From NCBI GenBank assembly GCA_002946415.1, contig NJPS01000051.1:422001-486000 (forward strand): 64,000 nucleotides of DNA, written 5' to 3'. Shown here piece by piece: positions 45,803 through 55,449 of this stretch. This DNA is from Rutstroemia sp. NJR-2017a BVV2. Taxonomy: Eukaryota; Ascomycota; Leotiomycetes; Helotiales; Rutstroemiaceae. Positions within the stretch are counted from its first letter, which is position 1; each line of letters begins with the position of its first letter. The notes beneath the pieces were generated by a model that ran no database searches, had not been told where the DNA came from, and was given only the letters and a program-made list of their open reading frames with translations. Position numbers and translations under genes: made by a program.

Positions 45803-46828
45803 ATGGCCTATCGACTCTCCAACGAAGAATCCAAATCGTATTACGATCGCTACGACCTCCGCTATGACCGCTCGCCCAGCAGCTCCTCCTCCTCTGAACT
45901 CGACGAAACCAGCGCGGAAATCCGCACCCACTATCAAACCCTCGAGTTCCTCCGAAAATGCACCACCCACCTAATCGGCGTGCTCGCCGGCTCCAAAATC
46001 CCCCGAAACCCAGACCACCGCGCTTTCCCCCGTCGAAGCGACCGACCCAACGAACGGGATGCACTTCTTCGCGAGAAGGCGAAATTAAATCGTTGGGAGA
46101 TCGATGTCGCGGAAAAGGAAGTATGTGCGCTGATGAGAGTTATTCTGCAGGGTCGCTCATTAACCGCGGTGCAGCTGCCAGCGCAGGATTTCTTGCTATA
46201 TCGGGTGCATAATGCGCAGACGAAATGTATGCATGATCCGAGCACGGGGATTCGCTGCTCGGCGTGGGCGGATACGCTGCTGTTGGATGAGGTGGATGAT
46301 CCTGTTGGGACGAGGTTCAGGAATCATATGAATTTTAGTAGTGATCCGTCGCCGTATATTAGTGTGCATACGTCTGCAGCAAGGATGGTGAAGTTGATTC
46401 TGAGTTATAGGAGCTCGTTTACTCGTGATCCGCTCGCGAGGGTGTTTGTGATTTCGTATGAGAGGCTAAGGAGGCTGGGGATAGAGGCTTGGTGTTCGGA
46501 GGATGGGATCAGAAGGTGGGGATTGAGGAAGAGTGGGGGAGGTGATCGTCTGGGGGTGAGTTATGTGACGAAATCGCATTGGTTGGTGAAGGGCTGGATA
46601 CCGGAGGCGGCGGTGGTGGGGGAAATGCGGGTAGGGGAGTTCTTGGATACGGCGGCGAGGCGTGGTATCACGAGGGATAGGACCATGGGTGCGGTGTGGA
46701 GCGAAGAGGTGGAGGCGGTGGATATTCCAAGGGAGATGATACCGGCGAGAAGAGCTGCTAATGATGGGGTTTCTGGGTTGGAGGCGATGTTTTCTACCTT
46801 AAGTATGAAGGGTCCCAGATATTTATAG
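45803..46828 (+). CDS. DUF7587-like fungal protein
   Basis: Single-exon protein of 341 aa; the start is the ATG at 45803 (the preceding in-frame GTG is not a start). The middle contains FLLYRVHNAQTKC (about residues 125-137) followed at some distance by SPYISVHTSAARMVK, the paired pattern I associate with the fungal DUF7587 family, whose members start their domain with an [LF]YRVHD..S motif. The family has no established function. Its R-x-H plus S-P-[FY]-I-S pattern is reminiscent of ADP-ribosyltransferase folds, but I cannot see a catalytic glutamate with confidence and do not claim that activity. No signal peptide or membrane segment. The gene sits next to the repeat island; its sense strand shifts from C-rich to G-rich. 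Confidence 0.55.
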   Translation: MAYRLSNEESKSYYDRYDLRYDRSPSSSSSSELDETSAEIRTHYQTLEFLRKCTTHLIGVLAGSKIPRNPDHRAFPRRSDRPNERDALLREKAKLNRWEIDVAEKEVCALMRVILQGRSLTAVQLPAQDFLLYRVHNAQTKCMHDPSTGIRCSAWADTLLLDEVDDPVGTRFRNHMNFSSDPSPYISVHTSAARMVKLILSYRSSFTRDPLARVFVISYERLRRLGIEAWCSEDGIRRWGLRKSGGGDRLGVSYVTKSHWLVKGWIPEAAVVGEMRVGEFLDTAARRGITRDRTMGAVWSEEVEAVDIPREMIPARRAANDGVSGLEAMFSTLSMKGPRYL

Positions 46829-47138
46829 ACTGTAACGTCCCCTTGTACTGTGACGACTTTATTCTTTCGTCTCATGTGCGCAGTTTGCAACTAGCGAATA
46901 GAGATAACTTTCTGTGAGTTCCCTCTCCCGAATTGAATCGTTAGCAACAGAGTGGACTACTGCAATATTCGTCGCTCATCTCCTTATAGACGGATAAACG
47001 CAACCCTGGCTTAGTCTTGGGATTCCAATTTTCAAGTAGAGCTGAAAGCTACAATGGTGAAAAGTGACCTAATTGCCCATTCCAACCCCTGTCCGATCAA
47101 ACAAGGACAATATCTTGTAAGTTTGCCTCATCTTCCGG

Positions 47139-47573
47139 TCACATTTCTCCATTCATAACTCCGTGCATGTAGCACGGTGCAACAAAGAACCACTCATCTC
47201 CCCGAGGTCGCAACACCACTGGAAGGTGTAGTCCTTTGAGCAGGAATATCCTGTCATTCTCTTGTACAATATGGAAAGCTAATCCCATATTTTCACTGTC
47301 GAGAATAAAGAAAGCATAATTGCCAAGCTCTTTTTGGCATTTTGCAAAGTTTCTTGGCTTCCACGGATTGACTGGTAATTGAAATTTAGATATCGGTCTT
47401 ACACGAGTAATCCCAAGCAACCACTTACATTTTAAAAAAGAGGCAACAATGATATCTAATGTAAAAATCCCATTGATATATGATCTCGGGCTTGGCAATT
47501 GACTCGATTTTGTAAGTATCTCAAGGAGACGAAACAGAATCCAAGAATGTGCCGTGTCCGGGCCAAACCACAA
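47139..47573 (-). pseudogene. HET-type incompatibility protein, C-terminal fragment
   Basis: An open frame of 144 codons ends with a recognisable tail of fungal HET-domain proteins: ENMGLAFHIVQENDRIFLL, then LPVVLRPRGDEWFFVAPCYMHGVMNGEM. The usual family form is GYIGLGP..., a D-x-[VI] strand, PxVLRP and YxHGIMxGE. Only this tail is seen; the N-terminal HET domain is missing upstream, so this is a remnant or the last exon of a destroyed gene. HET proteins trigger cell death on fusion of unlike strains. Confidence 0.6.
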
Positions 47574-47961
47574 TCACTTCATTCACTTCTGAGACGGACC
47601 GGTATACCACCCAACACAGCTAGCCCCATCTCATTCACTGCCAAACAAACACTTTCAATATATAATCCCAAACAACAGTCCTGCTTTCATCAGACTGCCC
47701 CAGCGGTGTTATGGCTCAACAGTAGAATTCGACGCCCTACGAGGGGCGCCGACAACCGAAATTTCTCAGTTTGCCCTAGCGGGCGGTTTGAGAGACGATC
47801 GGAACAGTGATTCCAGCAAGTGCTGGGAATTCATTGGGGCGTAGACGGGCGTGGGCGCCTTAAGCTTTTGACTTTTTGGGTCTCTCTTATTTTTCTTTTT
47901 TGGACTTTTTTGATTTGACGACTTCGTTTATTTTATATACAGCAGAGGGAGTAGAGCTGTA

Positions 47962-48050
47962 GTACGAATGTTACTAGATCACAAGGCCGATATTAATGCT
48001 CAAGGCGGAGAATACAACAATGCTCTTCAAGCTATAGTATTGGGAGGTCA
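47962..48050 (+). pseudogene. ankyrin-repeat fragment
   Basis: About 29 codons read VRMLLDHKADINAQGGEYNN then ALQAIVLGG. This is the LLLxxGADVNAQGGxYGNALQAAxxGG repeat of fungal NACHT-ankyrin proteins. It is cut off on the right where the LINE-like sequence begins and on the left by unrelated DNA. Confidence 0.65.
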
Positions 48051-49030
48051 GCAATCCACTTGTTAGGGTTTACTGGTAGGGAATTGTAAGAGTGTCGCGG
48101 TACAGTAGTAGTATTGCCGGAGCCTAAACGTAGGGTACTAGTTGAAGACAAACTAATTGCTACTGATCTCTTTTCCTTCTTGCTATTCCTTATATTAGGG
48201 TCCCTTAGAGTAGGGATCCCGTTTCTCGCTCGATCAGCCTCCGCTACCCCTCTTATATAGGGGATCAACGTCCGAACCCTCGAATTCCCCTTCTATACCC
48301 CTAATATACAGATATCTTATCCTTCGGATAGTTACAGATCTTTAGTAGCTCAGAGATATATAAGATAAATAATATTAGAGATAGTATCGACCTTTAAGGT
48401 ATTTTATACTAAATTCCAAATAGATCCGATTCCTAGCCTTATACTACCAAGATAGTTATATAATCTATTAGAAAGGCTTTTATCTATCTAATTAGCTATC
48501 CTGATATTCTCTTTTTACAGAGAATATCAAGCAACTATACAGAATAAATTATATCAAATACTTTAGAGAGATCAAAAGCTAGTATCATAGTAATATACTT
48601 TAGAGATTTCTATATAGTTTGTATCTATTCAGTGAATAGCTTCAAGGCTATTTCTGTTGAGCACTTCGTACAAGCCCCTATCTATATATCTGGGATAAAG
48701 TGATATTGCTTAGCCGCTTTTTGGATCCGTTTCGCTATAACTACCTCGATCAGTTTCCTAATAGTATTTAGCAGAGCGATTGGATACTATACTTCAAGTT
48801 CCTTATACGACTCCTTGCCTAGTTTCCGAATCACTATCGTACAGGTATGTTTGAACTGTATAGGGTAATAGCCTAGGTTCCAGTATACTGTTGCCAGGGC
48901 TGCGACCGCTTCAGCCAGTGGCCTTCCCATAGCTTTGAGGAAGTAATTTGAGATTAAGTCGCTTCCTGGTGCTTTGTTGGCCTTCCTTGTATGAAGCAGT
49001 GCCTGTATCTCGTCTGGGGTCACACTCTGT
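48051..49030 (-). mobile_element. Tad-like LINE fragment (reverse transcriptase), RIP-mutated
   Basis: The minus strand at 49023-48787 reads a LINE reverse-transcriptase start: RKANKAPGSDLISNYFLKA, then YYPIQFKHTCTIVIRKLGKESY. The same frame continues to about 48380 with PIALLNTIRKLIEVVIAKRI, a K-x-x-T-E-I-A-L block and LAFDLSKVFD, the catalytic-region F-D motif. It is interrupted only by TAG codons where family members have Gln or Trp. No frameshift is needed over more than 600 bp. The 5' end and the endonuclease domain are absent. Sequence down to about 48050 may be the element's 3' part. Such TAG-only damage is typical of RIP. Confidence 0.75.
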
Positions 49031-49364
49031 TGCCCGCTTCACTTTGTAACAACAAAGACTCAAAACTCTGGCAGCATATTCACCAAACCTAGGCAGCAAC
49101 CATATAAGCTATGAGCCAGTAATATAGAACACCTATAGTATACGGATGTAGTATGATCGACTGCACTCACATTAGTACAGTCGGGCGACATGTGCACGCT
49201 ACGGCTGAATGAGAAGATGCAGCATAGAACGAAAATGGGGCTGTAAATGCAACTAAGCGTTTAGGTGTCACCAGAAAGTTTATATTTCTGAGGTAAAGTA
49301 TATACAGCCTCATCCTTTGTGGTTACACAGAAATGTCCTATTGGGCGTCCCAGATACCCGCATT

Positions 49365-49529
49365 TTATGCGACTTTAGTCTTCGGCATCTCTATTTCCTC
49401 GACGGTCTGGCCATTCTCGAAATTGAGTGTATATTTCTGTGAAGAGGAAATCGATACAATAACGTAAAGCCCATCGGGAGGTCCATCTGAACCTAGCAAA
49501 TACACTTTATCTTCGACGAAAAATTGACT
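49365..49529 (-). pseudogene. C-terminal KYTL-type module fragment
   Basis: About 53 codons on the minus strand read FFVEDKVYLLGSDGPPDGLY, VIVSISSSQKYTLNFENG and QTVEEIEMPKTKVA followed by TAA. The pattern KVYL...GxYxV...KYTL...G..V resembles a small beta-rich C-terminal module seen at the end of several fungal multi-domain proteins. An AG acceptor-like site lies just upstream in a stop codon, so this could be the last exon of a lost gene. Confidence 0.45.
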
Positions 49530-50426
49530 CTAAACCCTAATCCTAAGTTTTTTTTTTCGCTCATTTCATCGCAGGCTAACCATTGCCCGCCTCTTGTGGT
49601 ACAGTAGTACAACTATCAACTGCAACTGGATGCACTGCCCCACGCATGTAGACAAGGCAACTCTTCAGGGCAGATTACTGAAACAGCCCCGGATGACGCC
49701 TATTCTTTTATAAATTACGGATGCACGGCAACAGATTTTAAGAGGGCAGTGCCTCGAAAAGCCTAACGTTGCTTCATGAGCCAAACGAGACTCATGCCCC
49801 GTACTGAGTTTCAGAGATAAGGCTGTGGCTCCTAATACCCAATTCATCGAGATGGTATGGTTAACATCTATCTATGTATAGTGTTATCAAAGGCCATTTG
49901 CTAGCTGTCGTAAGATGCGCCATAATGCACTGTAACTGCCCTTTAAAAAATGCGCCCCCTAACAGCGTAGTGTCTTATATTCCGATGTCTGCCTAGTGCC
50001 AAGGCACTTTCATATGAGCACGCCTAGGCAATACCTCATGCCAGAGCTGCATCCGTGTCATCCACACGTAGGGTTGCCTCTAGAATGTGTATGATGAACG
50101 TCAGGGTCCCGTTCGTCGAGTGCCCTGGCCATATGGCCTATCAGAAACGTAACGTTGGGGCGGTGCATCACCGGCGCGTCTAGGTATCTGGTACACATAA
50201 ATTGATACTGCTGCAGCCTTTTTCATAGCCCACCTAGACCTGCATTCACAATTTTCTATACAAGAAACAACAGAGAGCAGGGAGATGTTCCAACTAAGAG
50301 TTAAATAATAGAAGCACTTCTGTTCGTTTTCAAAAGTAAACTTAAGCCTAGTCTATATAAGTTTTGATAAAGACTTTTAATATTTGACAGAAAGAGAACA
50401 GTATCAGTGAAAGAAAGAAATAGAAT

Positions 50427-50807
50427 ATGGAAGACTTAAATACAGCTATCCATCAGTACCTAGAATTTGTCAGGTTGACGCCGGATAACCACCCAGAACG
50501 AGCATATCGACTTCACAACCTCGGGCTTGGATACCGTGATAGATACCTAAGCAGAGGAACCGAGGCTGATCTAGATACAGCTGTTCAACAGTTACGAGAA
50601 TCTATCAAGTTGACGCCAGATAACGACCCAGAACGAGCAGATCGACTTCAAGACCTTGGAATTGGATACTATAATAGTCTAATAGATACCTAAAAAAAGG
50701 AACCGAAGCTGATCTAGATGCAGCGATCCAATAGTTGCAAGAATCTACTAGATTAACACTAGATAACGACCCAGAACGAGCTAGCCTTGGAGTTAATCCT
50801 TCATTCA
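50427..50807 (+). pseudogene. TPR-repeat fragment (fungal TPR/CHAT or NLR type)
   Basis: An 88-codon frame plus a decayed continuation contains three copies of a 42-45 residue tetratricopeptide unit: DLxTAxxQ, LTPDNxPERAxRLxxLGxGY, then RYLxxGTEA. This unit is the one found in fungal proteins with TPR and CHAT or NACHT domains, implicated in allorecognition and innate immunity. The first frame ends at 50693; the third copy is in another frame and has TAG where CAG is expected. No effector domain remains. Confidence 0.65.
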
Positions 50808-51483
50808 ACCTATTACAAGTTGTACGATACCGTATTATAGTTATTTTGGAATGATGTCGTATTAGATTTACTTGCATGAGGCTGAAAGCCTCAAGAAAAA
50901 ATGTAACCTCTATTGTTTTAGGATTATCATAATAGAACAGGATCACAGAGAGAGTCTTACACTCTCCGGAAAAGGTTTCGAGTATCTTGTCTTTCACCAG
51001 GACAAAGTATAGGAGAGATAGATATCTGAAGTAGAGTCGAGACTGGAAATCCTTTATGAAACATATATAATATAGTATAGGAAACCTTTACGAAGTATTT
51101 GCTAGTTCTAGATTACTATATGCCTATATAGGGCAGTCATTCGGCGTATACAAGTGATCATAACAATATACTGTTATGATGTGATGTGATACGAACTTTA
51201 GTAAGAGGGAAATTTGATACAAAGTCTAGGAATAGATATATTGGGATCATCCATGCAAAAGGATTTACTACGACGGGTATACTGTATTGGATCTCTTCTA
51301 CTAACAATTCCAAGCCAATATAAAGCAGAGAAAACTATATAAACTCACAATATCACCCAAGCAATCTTCTTTCCACATCATCCATTATACTTCACTTATA
51401 TATAACTCACTTGCACAACTATCGCCTTCCGATCACAATTATAACTATAAACACAACGAACCTTCCTATCCCAGGTCAAAATC

Positions 51484-51873
51484 ATGAAGTCTTTCTCTAT
51501 CCTTCCCGCCTTTATAGTTCTTTTTGCCACCAATTCGCTTGCAAATAATTGTAAGCCTGGGCTGAATTACTGCGGCTCTACGCTTTTGCAAGTTGGTTCG
51601 TATCCTTTCTTCTCCTCTTCTCTTTTCCCCTCCTCACCACCATTCTCCCGGCTTTTCCTCTCCTTTCGTCTCATTCTTCACTAACCCCCAAAAATAGGTA
51701 AATACCAACCTCAAATCGACCAAGTACTTTCCGACCAGGACATCTCCCATACCGATAGTGGAAAAAATGTTTTGTTCCATTGCGATGGGGGAAGTAATGG
51801 AGTGATTACCTTCGTTGCAGTTTGTTCTTCATGTATCGATGCGGGAAGCGGGAAAAGTGATTATTGTCACTAA
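51484..51873 (+). CDS. small secreted six-cysteine protein, candidate effector
   Basis: Exons 51484-51595 and 51698-51873 join in phase 1 to give 95 aa. The intron (102 bp) has a CTAAC branch site and TAG acceptor. The first 20 residues (MKSFSILPAFIVLFATNSLA) are a clear secretion signal. The mature 75-residue chain has six cysteines: NNC, NYC, FHC, AVC, SSC and YC near the end, an even number that could form three disulfides. The start lies after a CA-rich leader at 51340-51480. It stands alone in repeat-rich, gene-relic DNA, a usual setting for fast-evolving secreted effectors. I recognise no family; the role is inference. Confidence 0.7.
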
Positions 51874-52749
51874 TTAGAGCATGGTCTTTCTAATTAGGGA
51901 ATAGGAATTGGGTGGAAGTAGAGGGCAGGGAAAGAAACGTTGATGTTAGAAGCAGGGGGGATATGAGAAAGATTGATTTCGTGGAAGTGAACGGTATATG
52001 GATGGATAAGATATTTTGGAAGAAGGAATTTGTGATGCCACTCGTTTGTAACTAGCTTGCTCTATATGATACTAGGTCATATAGCCCTCTTTCTGAATAT
52101 TTCAGAAAGAGCTTCCACTCCCTTTGATTCTTTCATTCTTTCCTTCCTTTAGTTATAAATTCTAAGGATGAATTAAAGCTTTATTTACACCAGCTCTTCA
52201 CAGAATTCAAGAGAAATGAAAGTAAAGTGTTCCAGGAGATATTCGCTGGTTCATACAGTTCAGATCGATCTCTACTACCGTACTTGTAGCAGCGTATACT
52301 GAGCTGTCCGATCATACTAGTAGCAGTGCCTCCGAGGCTCTTCCACGCACCGATAGCTCCATCGTATATGTTCTTGTCCGAAGCAGAGATTATAATAGAT
52401 GAGGGCCTCCAATTTTTCAGCTCAGTGCACAGGTAGGCAAAGATTTTCACTTATGTGCTGATATCGAAATGGCAACCTTCCTGTTTTCCTGTAGCACTCT
52501 AGTAAGATCCGGACGGCCCAATGAAGCGATCGATAGAATTAAAGTTGAAGTCCCAGTTATCACTCGTGTAATCCTAACGGCATGCCAAGGCATTCGACAA
52601 AAGCTCCAACGCAGGAAGGACAGATTCAAGCACCCTAAATCTACTGAGGGCCACACCCGGGCAGCCTGGGTAGCCCAGAGGGAGCTTTCCCTCCAGGAAA
52701 CAGCAAATAACCTCCCAGCATTCGTACGAAGGGATACCTAATCCTCGCA

Positions 52750-53213
52750 GCCTGGTACCAGAGGTGGTCACATCAGCGAGCTCAGGAGCAACCCTTCGTA
52801 CGAGTCATCTAGGACCAGATTAAAAGACCCCTAGACCTGAACGTGCTTAAGCTCCACCGTATGTTACGCAAGGCGGAGAGCTCAACTGTTATACAGCTTC
52901 GTACAGGAAGGACTGGCTACACCAGTTCCTATACCGTATGAAAGTCCCCCATATCACAGGGCCACAATGCCAATGTGGTCAAGGAGAAGAAACACCACGG
53001 TATATGCTCGTATGGTGCTCACTTGAGGCACCAAGGCGTGACGCTCTTCGTTCGAAGGGCACTATCGACTTCGTACGGCTACTCGACATAGAGGAGGGAG
53101 TAAAACTAACAAGTCGATGGATGAAATCCAGTCAGGCCGCCTGCCATAGTTCCCTCTTGCCAGTACACTCTTATACGATTAGGACTCTGTACGAACCCGA
53201 TGTAGTATTATAA
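52750..53213 (+). mobile_element. LINE 3' end (Tad-like) fragment
   Basis: The + strand shows the conserved ORF2 tail of Tad-like LINEs: LKLHRMLRKAESSTVIQLRT, G-x-x-G, LHQFLYRMKVPHITGPQC, then QCGQGEETPRYMLVWCSLEA with the CxCGxGxET zinc-knuckle type motif. A single-base loss between 52910 and 52930 shifts the frame. The final ORF (52938-53213) is open to a stop at 53211. It points opposite to the reverse-transcriptase fragment at 48051-49030, so the two are separate insertions or a rearranged one. Confidence 0.7.
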
Positions 53214-55449
53214 GCTGCGAGTAACCAAGGCAATTTGTAATATAGCACCTGGATTTTTATCCCTTAAAAAGGTTTTCCTAGGGTTGATAAATATAGAAGT
53301 ACTACATAGTTTTTCCTTATATAGCTAGTTAGCGTAAGAATCAATCAATCAATTAATCAATCAACATTTATGAAGAATTTCTTTCTAGTATTTTCTGCAC
53401 CCTGTAAAAGCAGTGTGTGAAGCAGAATCCACAAGTCACTGATAAACCACAATTGTCACTCCTTCAGAAGTGGCGTCACTTTTGGGTTCACATGGTGACT
53501 ATGATAACAGTCAAAGTCCAACAATTTAACAAAATCATTATAAGATTTTTCTTAAAGAAACTGTTATGACCCAGACAACAAAAGGCGTGGTGAGTCGTAC
53601 CGGATGATAAGAAGGGCGTTTGGTATATAAACTCTTCTCATCCCTTTGAGTGGTAAGCATTGAGTATCAAATATTATGATCTACGCCTGTACCAAACTAT
53701 TTGGCTTGAAAAATCTCCTAGACTGTTATTATAGTTAAGGCATGAGGTTTGTGTATATTGACAATTCGAGGAAGAGAATTTAAAATTGAAAAGTAGGAGT
53801 TGCTTGATTGATCAATGTTTAGGACCACTCTTTTTACCATCGAGATCGAAGTTCTTCAAGCGACACCGGATTGGGGCGTGGGAGTCAACTGAGGGCAAGA
53901 GTTCGAGAACACGGATATCTCGATCGTGACCAAGTCGGCTATGAACAAAGAGGTCCGGTTCCGGCATTGTGAGCCTTCACGTGGTTGACTTATAAGTGTT
54001 AACGAAGCTGTATATCAAAACTCCAACCATATGTTGGCGTATCATGCCTCAATTATACAAGTGTCGGGGACGTCGTCGTTCGTAAAATTTGGGTTGGTGG
54101 ACAGATGCGGGGTACCATCCTGCAGTACTACGCTGCAACCTGACTTTCAGCCTCCAGAATTTGAGCGAATTAAATCGACTTCCCAAGGCAATATATTGTA
54201 ACTGATTGCGATATTGAAAACAAAATAGTGAACTTCTGCGCATTCTGTTGACGATGACATGGCGTGACGAGCGGAACGGAGGATCTCAGAAGTGGGAAGC
54301 AGAAACGGTGACTGTACGAATCTATGAAGTGGAAAAAAGTAAAAACGAGGGATCGAAGAGGTTTAAGTACCGTGTACTTAGTTCCAGCCCGGCTCCTACC
54401 TAGGTTCCATGTAGCTGCTACCTTAGCTATTGATGCCGCTTCAAGCCCTTCTTCACCGCAAGCACCAGGCGAGATTCAAGCATACAGCCACTCAATACCC
54501 CATGGATGGAAAAAAAATACAACCAGGCAGCCAATCATCACTTCGACACTGCCTCATTCCACATAACACCGAGCTTCACATATCTTCCAAAGCACCAGGC
54601 GAAGTCCCAGTATGCCACAAGGACCCAGACATATAAAACAGGAAGAGCTGCATTTGCACAAGCTTTCAGGAGAATAACAAAGGGCCGAGACCTATGAACC
54701 GTAGCGGCGGTCATCATTATAACACTTCCTCTACTATAAAAGAGCCTTTTTACCGAGAGACACACGCCGACTAGCCCAGATACCTTCTAATTCTCAAGTC
54801 CTTTCTCACAATGAGTTATGGACTATATTCGCCACGCTCAAGAGAAAACGGCACCCAAAAGAAGGAAACAGTTTGTAAATAACGCTAGATTTTCCCTTAG
54901 GAGCATGCAGCTACTACCAGGGCAATTAAATTGTAGCGACCGCGAAAAGTCTTACGAAGCAAGTGCTCGGGACTTCTATGTTAATGCACTTTTCCACATT
55001 ATCGAAGAAGTGCTCGAGACGAGGACTGGGAAGCAAAGAAAAGTGGCCGAGAGAAAGAGGGACCGAAAAATAAGTAATAATGTAGATGCAGACTAGCGAT
55101 CGGATCATTCTCATGATCTCATGGGCGTGTTCGAATTCGCCAGCATGCGGTCCTCAACAAAGCATGATTAAACAAACCGCCACCCGATAATTTTGCCTCC
55201 CATTCCCACCCTATATTATATGTTCCTAGACGCCCCATAGCCAACTGAAATCCCAACCCATTTTACCAAGCACCAGCCCGACATACCGCCGCCCAACCCC
55301 TTTAACCATCGATTCTCAAGTCTTCACTGATCCTACATAGCCTTTCCACTACTCTCTTCCCCCTGAAGAAGGGTTGAATATTTCAGTAGCAAGATTCACC
55401 AAAAATAACCTTTGTTCAGGGGGAAGAAAGTATCTCGCCACATCCGCTT
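53214..55449. other. AT-rich to mixed intergenic region
   Basis: No convincing gene. AATC repeats at 53340-53368, an AT-rich stretch to about 53800, and a pair of similar CAAAGCACCAGGCGA words at 54465 and 54590 suggest decayed duplication. A weak short gene candidate is given separately at 54818. Confidence 0.4.
54818..55096 (+). CDS. possible small protein, uncertain
   Basis: An open frame of 92 codons begins at an ATG 81 bp after a CTATAAAAG element (54730-54738) with a CT-rich leader between, the usual fungal promoter layout. An overlapping upstream ATG at 54811 in another frame stops after 23 codons and would compete. The product is basic, with a helical C-terminus rich in Lys, Arg and Glu. 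No family recognised. It may be chance in a decayed region. Confidence 0.2.
   Translation: MDYIRHAQEKTAPKRRKQFVNNARFSLRSMQLLPGQLNCSDREKSYEASARDFYVNALFHIIEEVLETRTGKQRKVAERKRDRKISNNVDAD

Larger units (their letters stand above)
46829..53213. other. AT-rich repeat island with gene relics
   Basis: This region has one intact gene (51484-51873) and many broken pieces listed separately. Stretches between them hold nothing I can name: 46829-47138, 47574-47961, 49031-49364, 49530-50426, 50808-51483 and 51874-52749. 48290-48700 and 50700-51300 are strongly AT-rich with TATAGAT-type words, as expected for RIP-mutated repeats. 52181-52656 may contain decayed LINE sequence but I cannot align it. Confidence 0.6.

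Noticed and set aside
49527..49545. CTAAACCCTAATCC, like telomeric repeat
   Set aside because: Only one and a half degenerate units; too short for an interstitial telomere.
53340..53825. Possible terminal inverted repeats (AATCAATCAAC and a similar inverted word) of a MITE
   Set aside because: The match is short and falls in AATC microsatellite sequence; no target-site duplication was seen.
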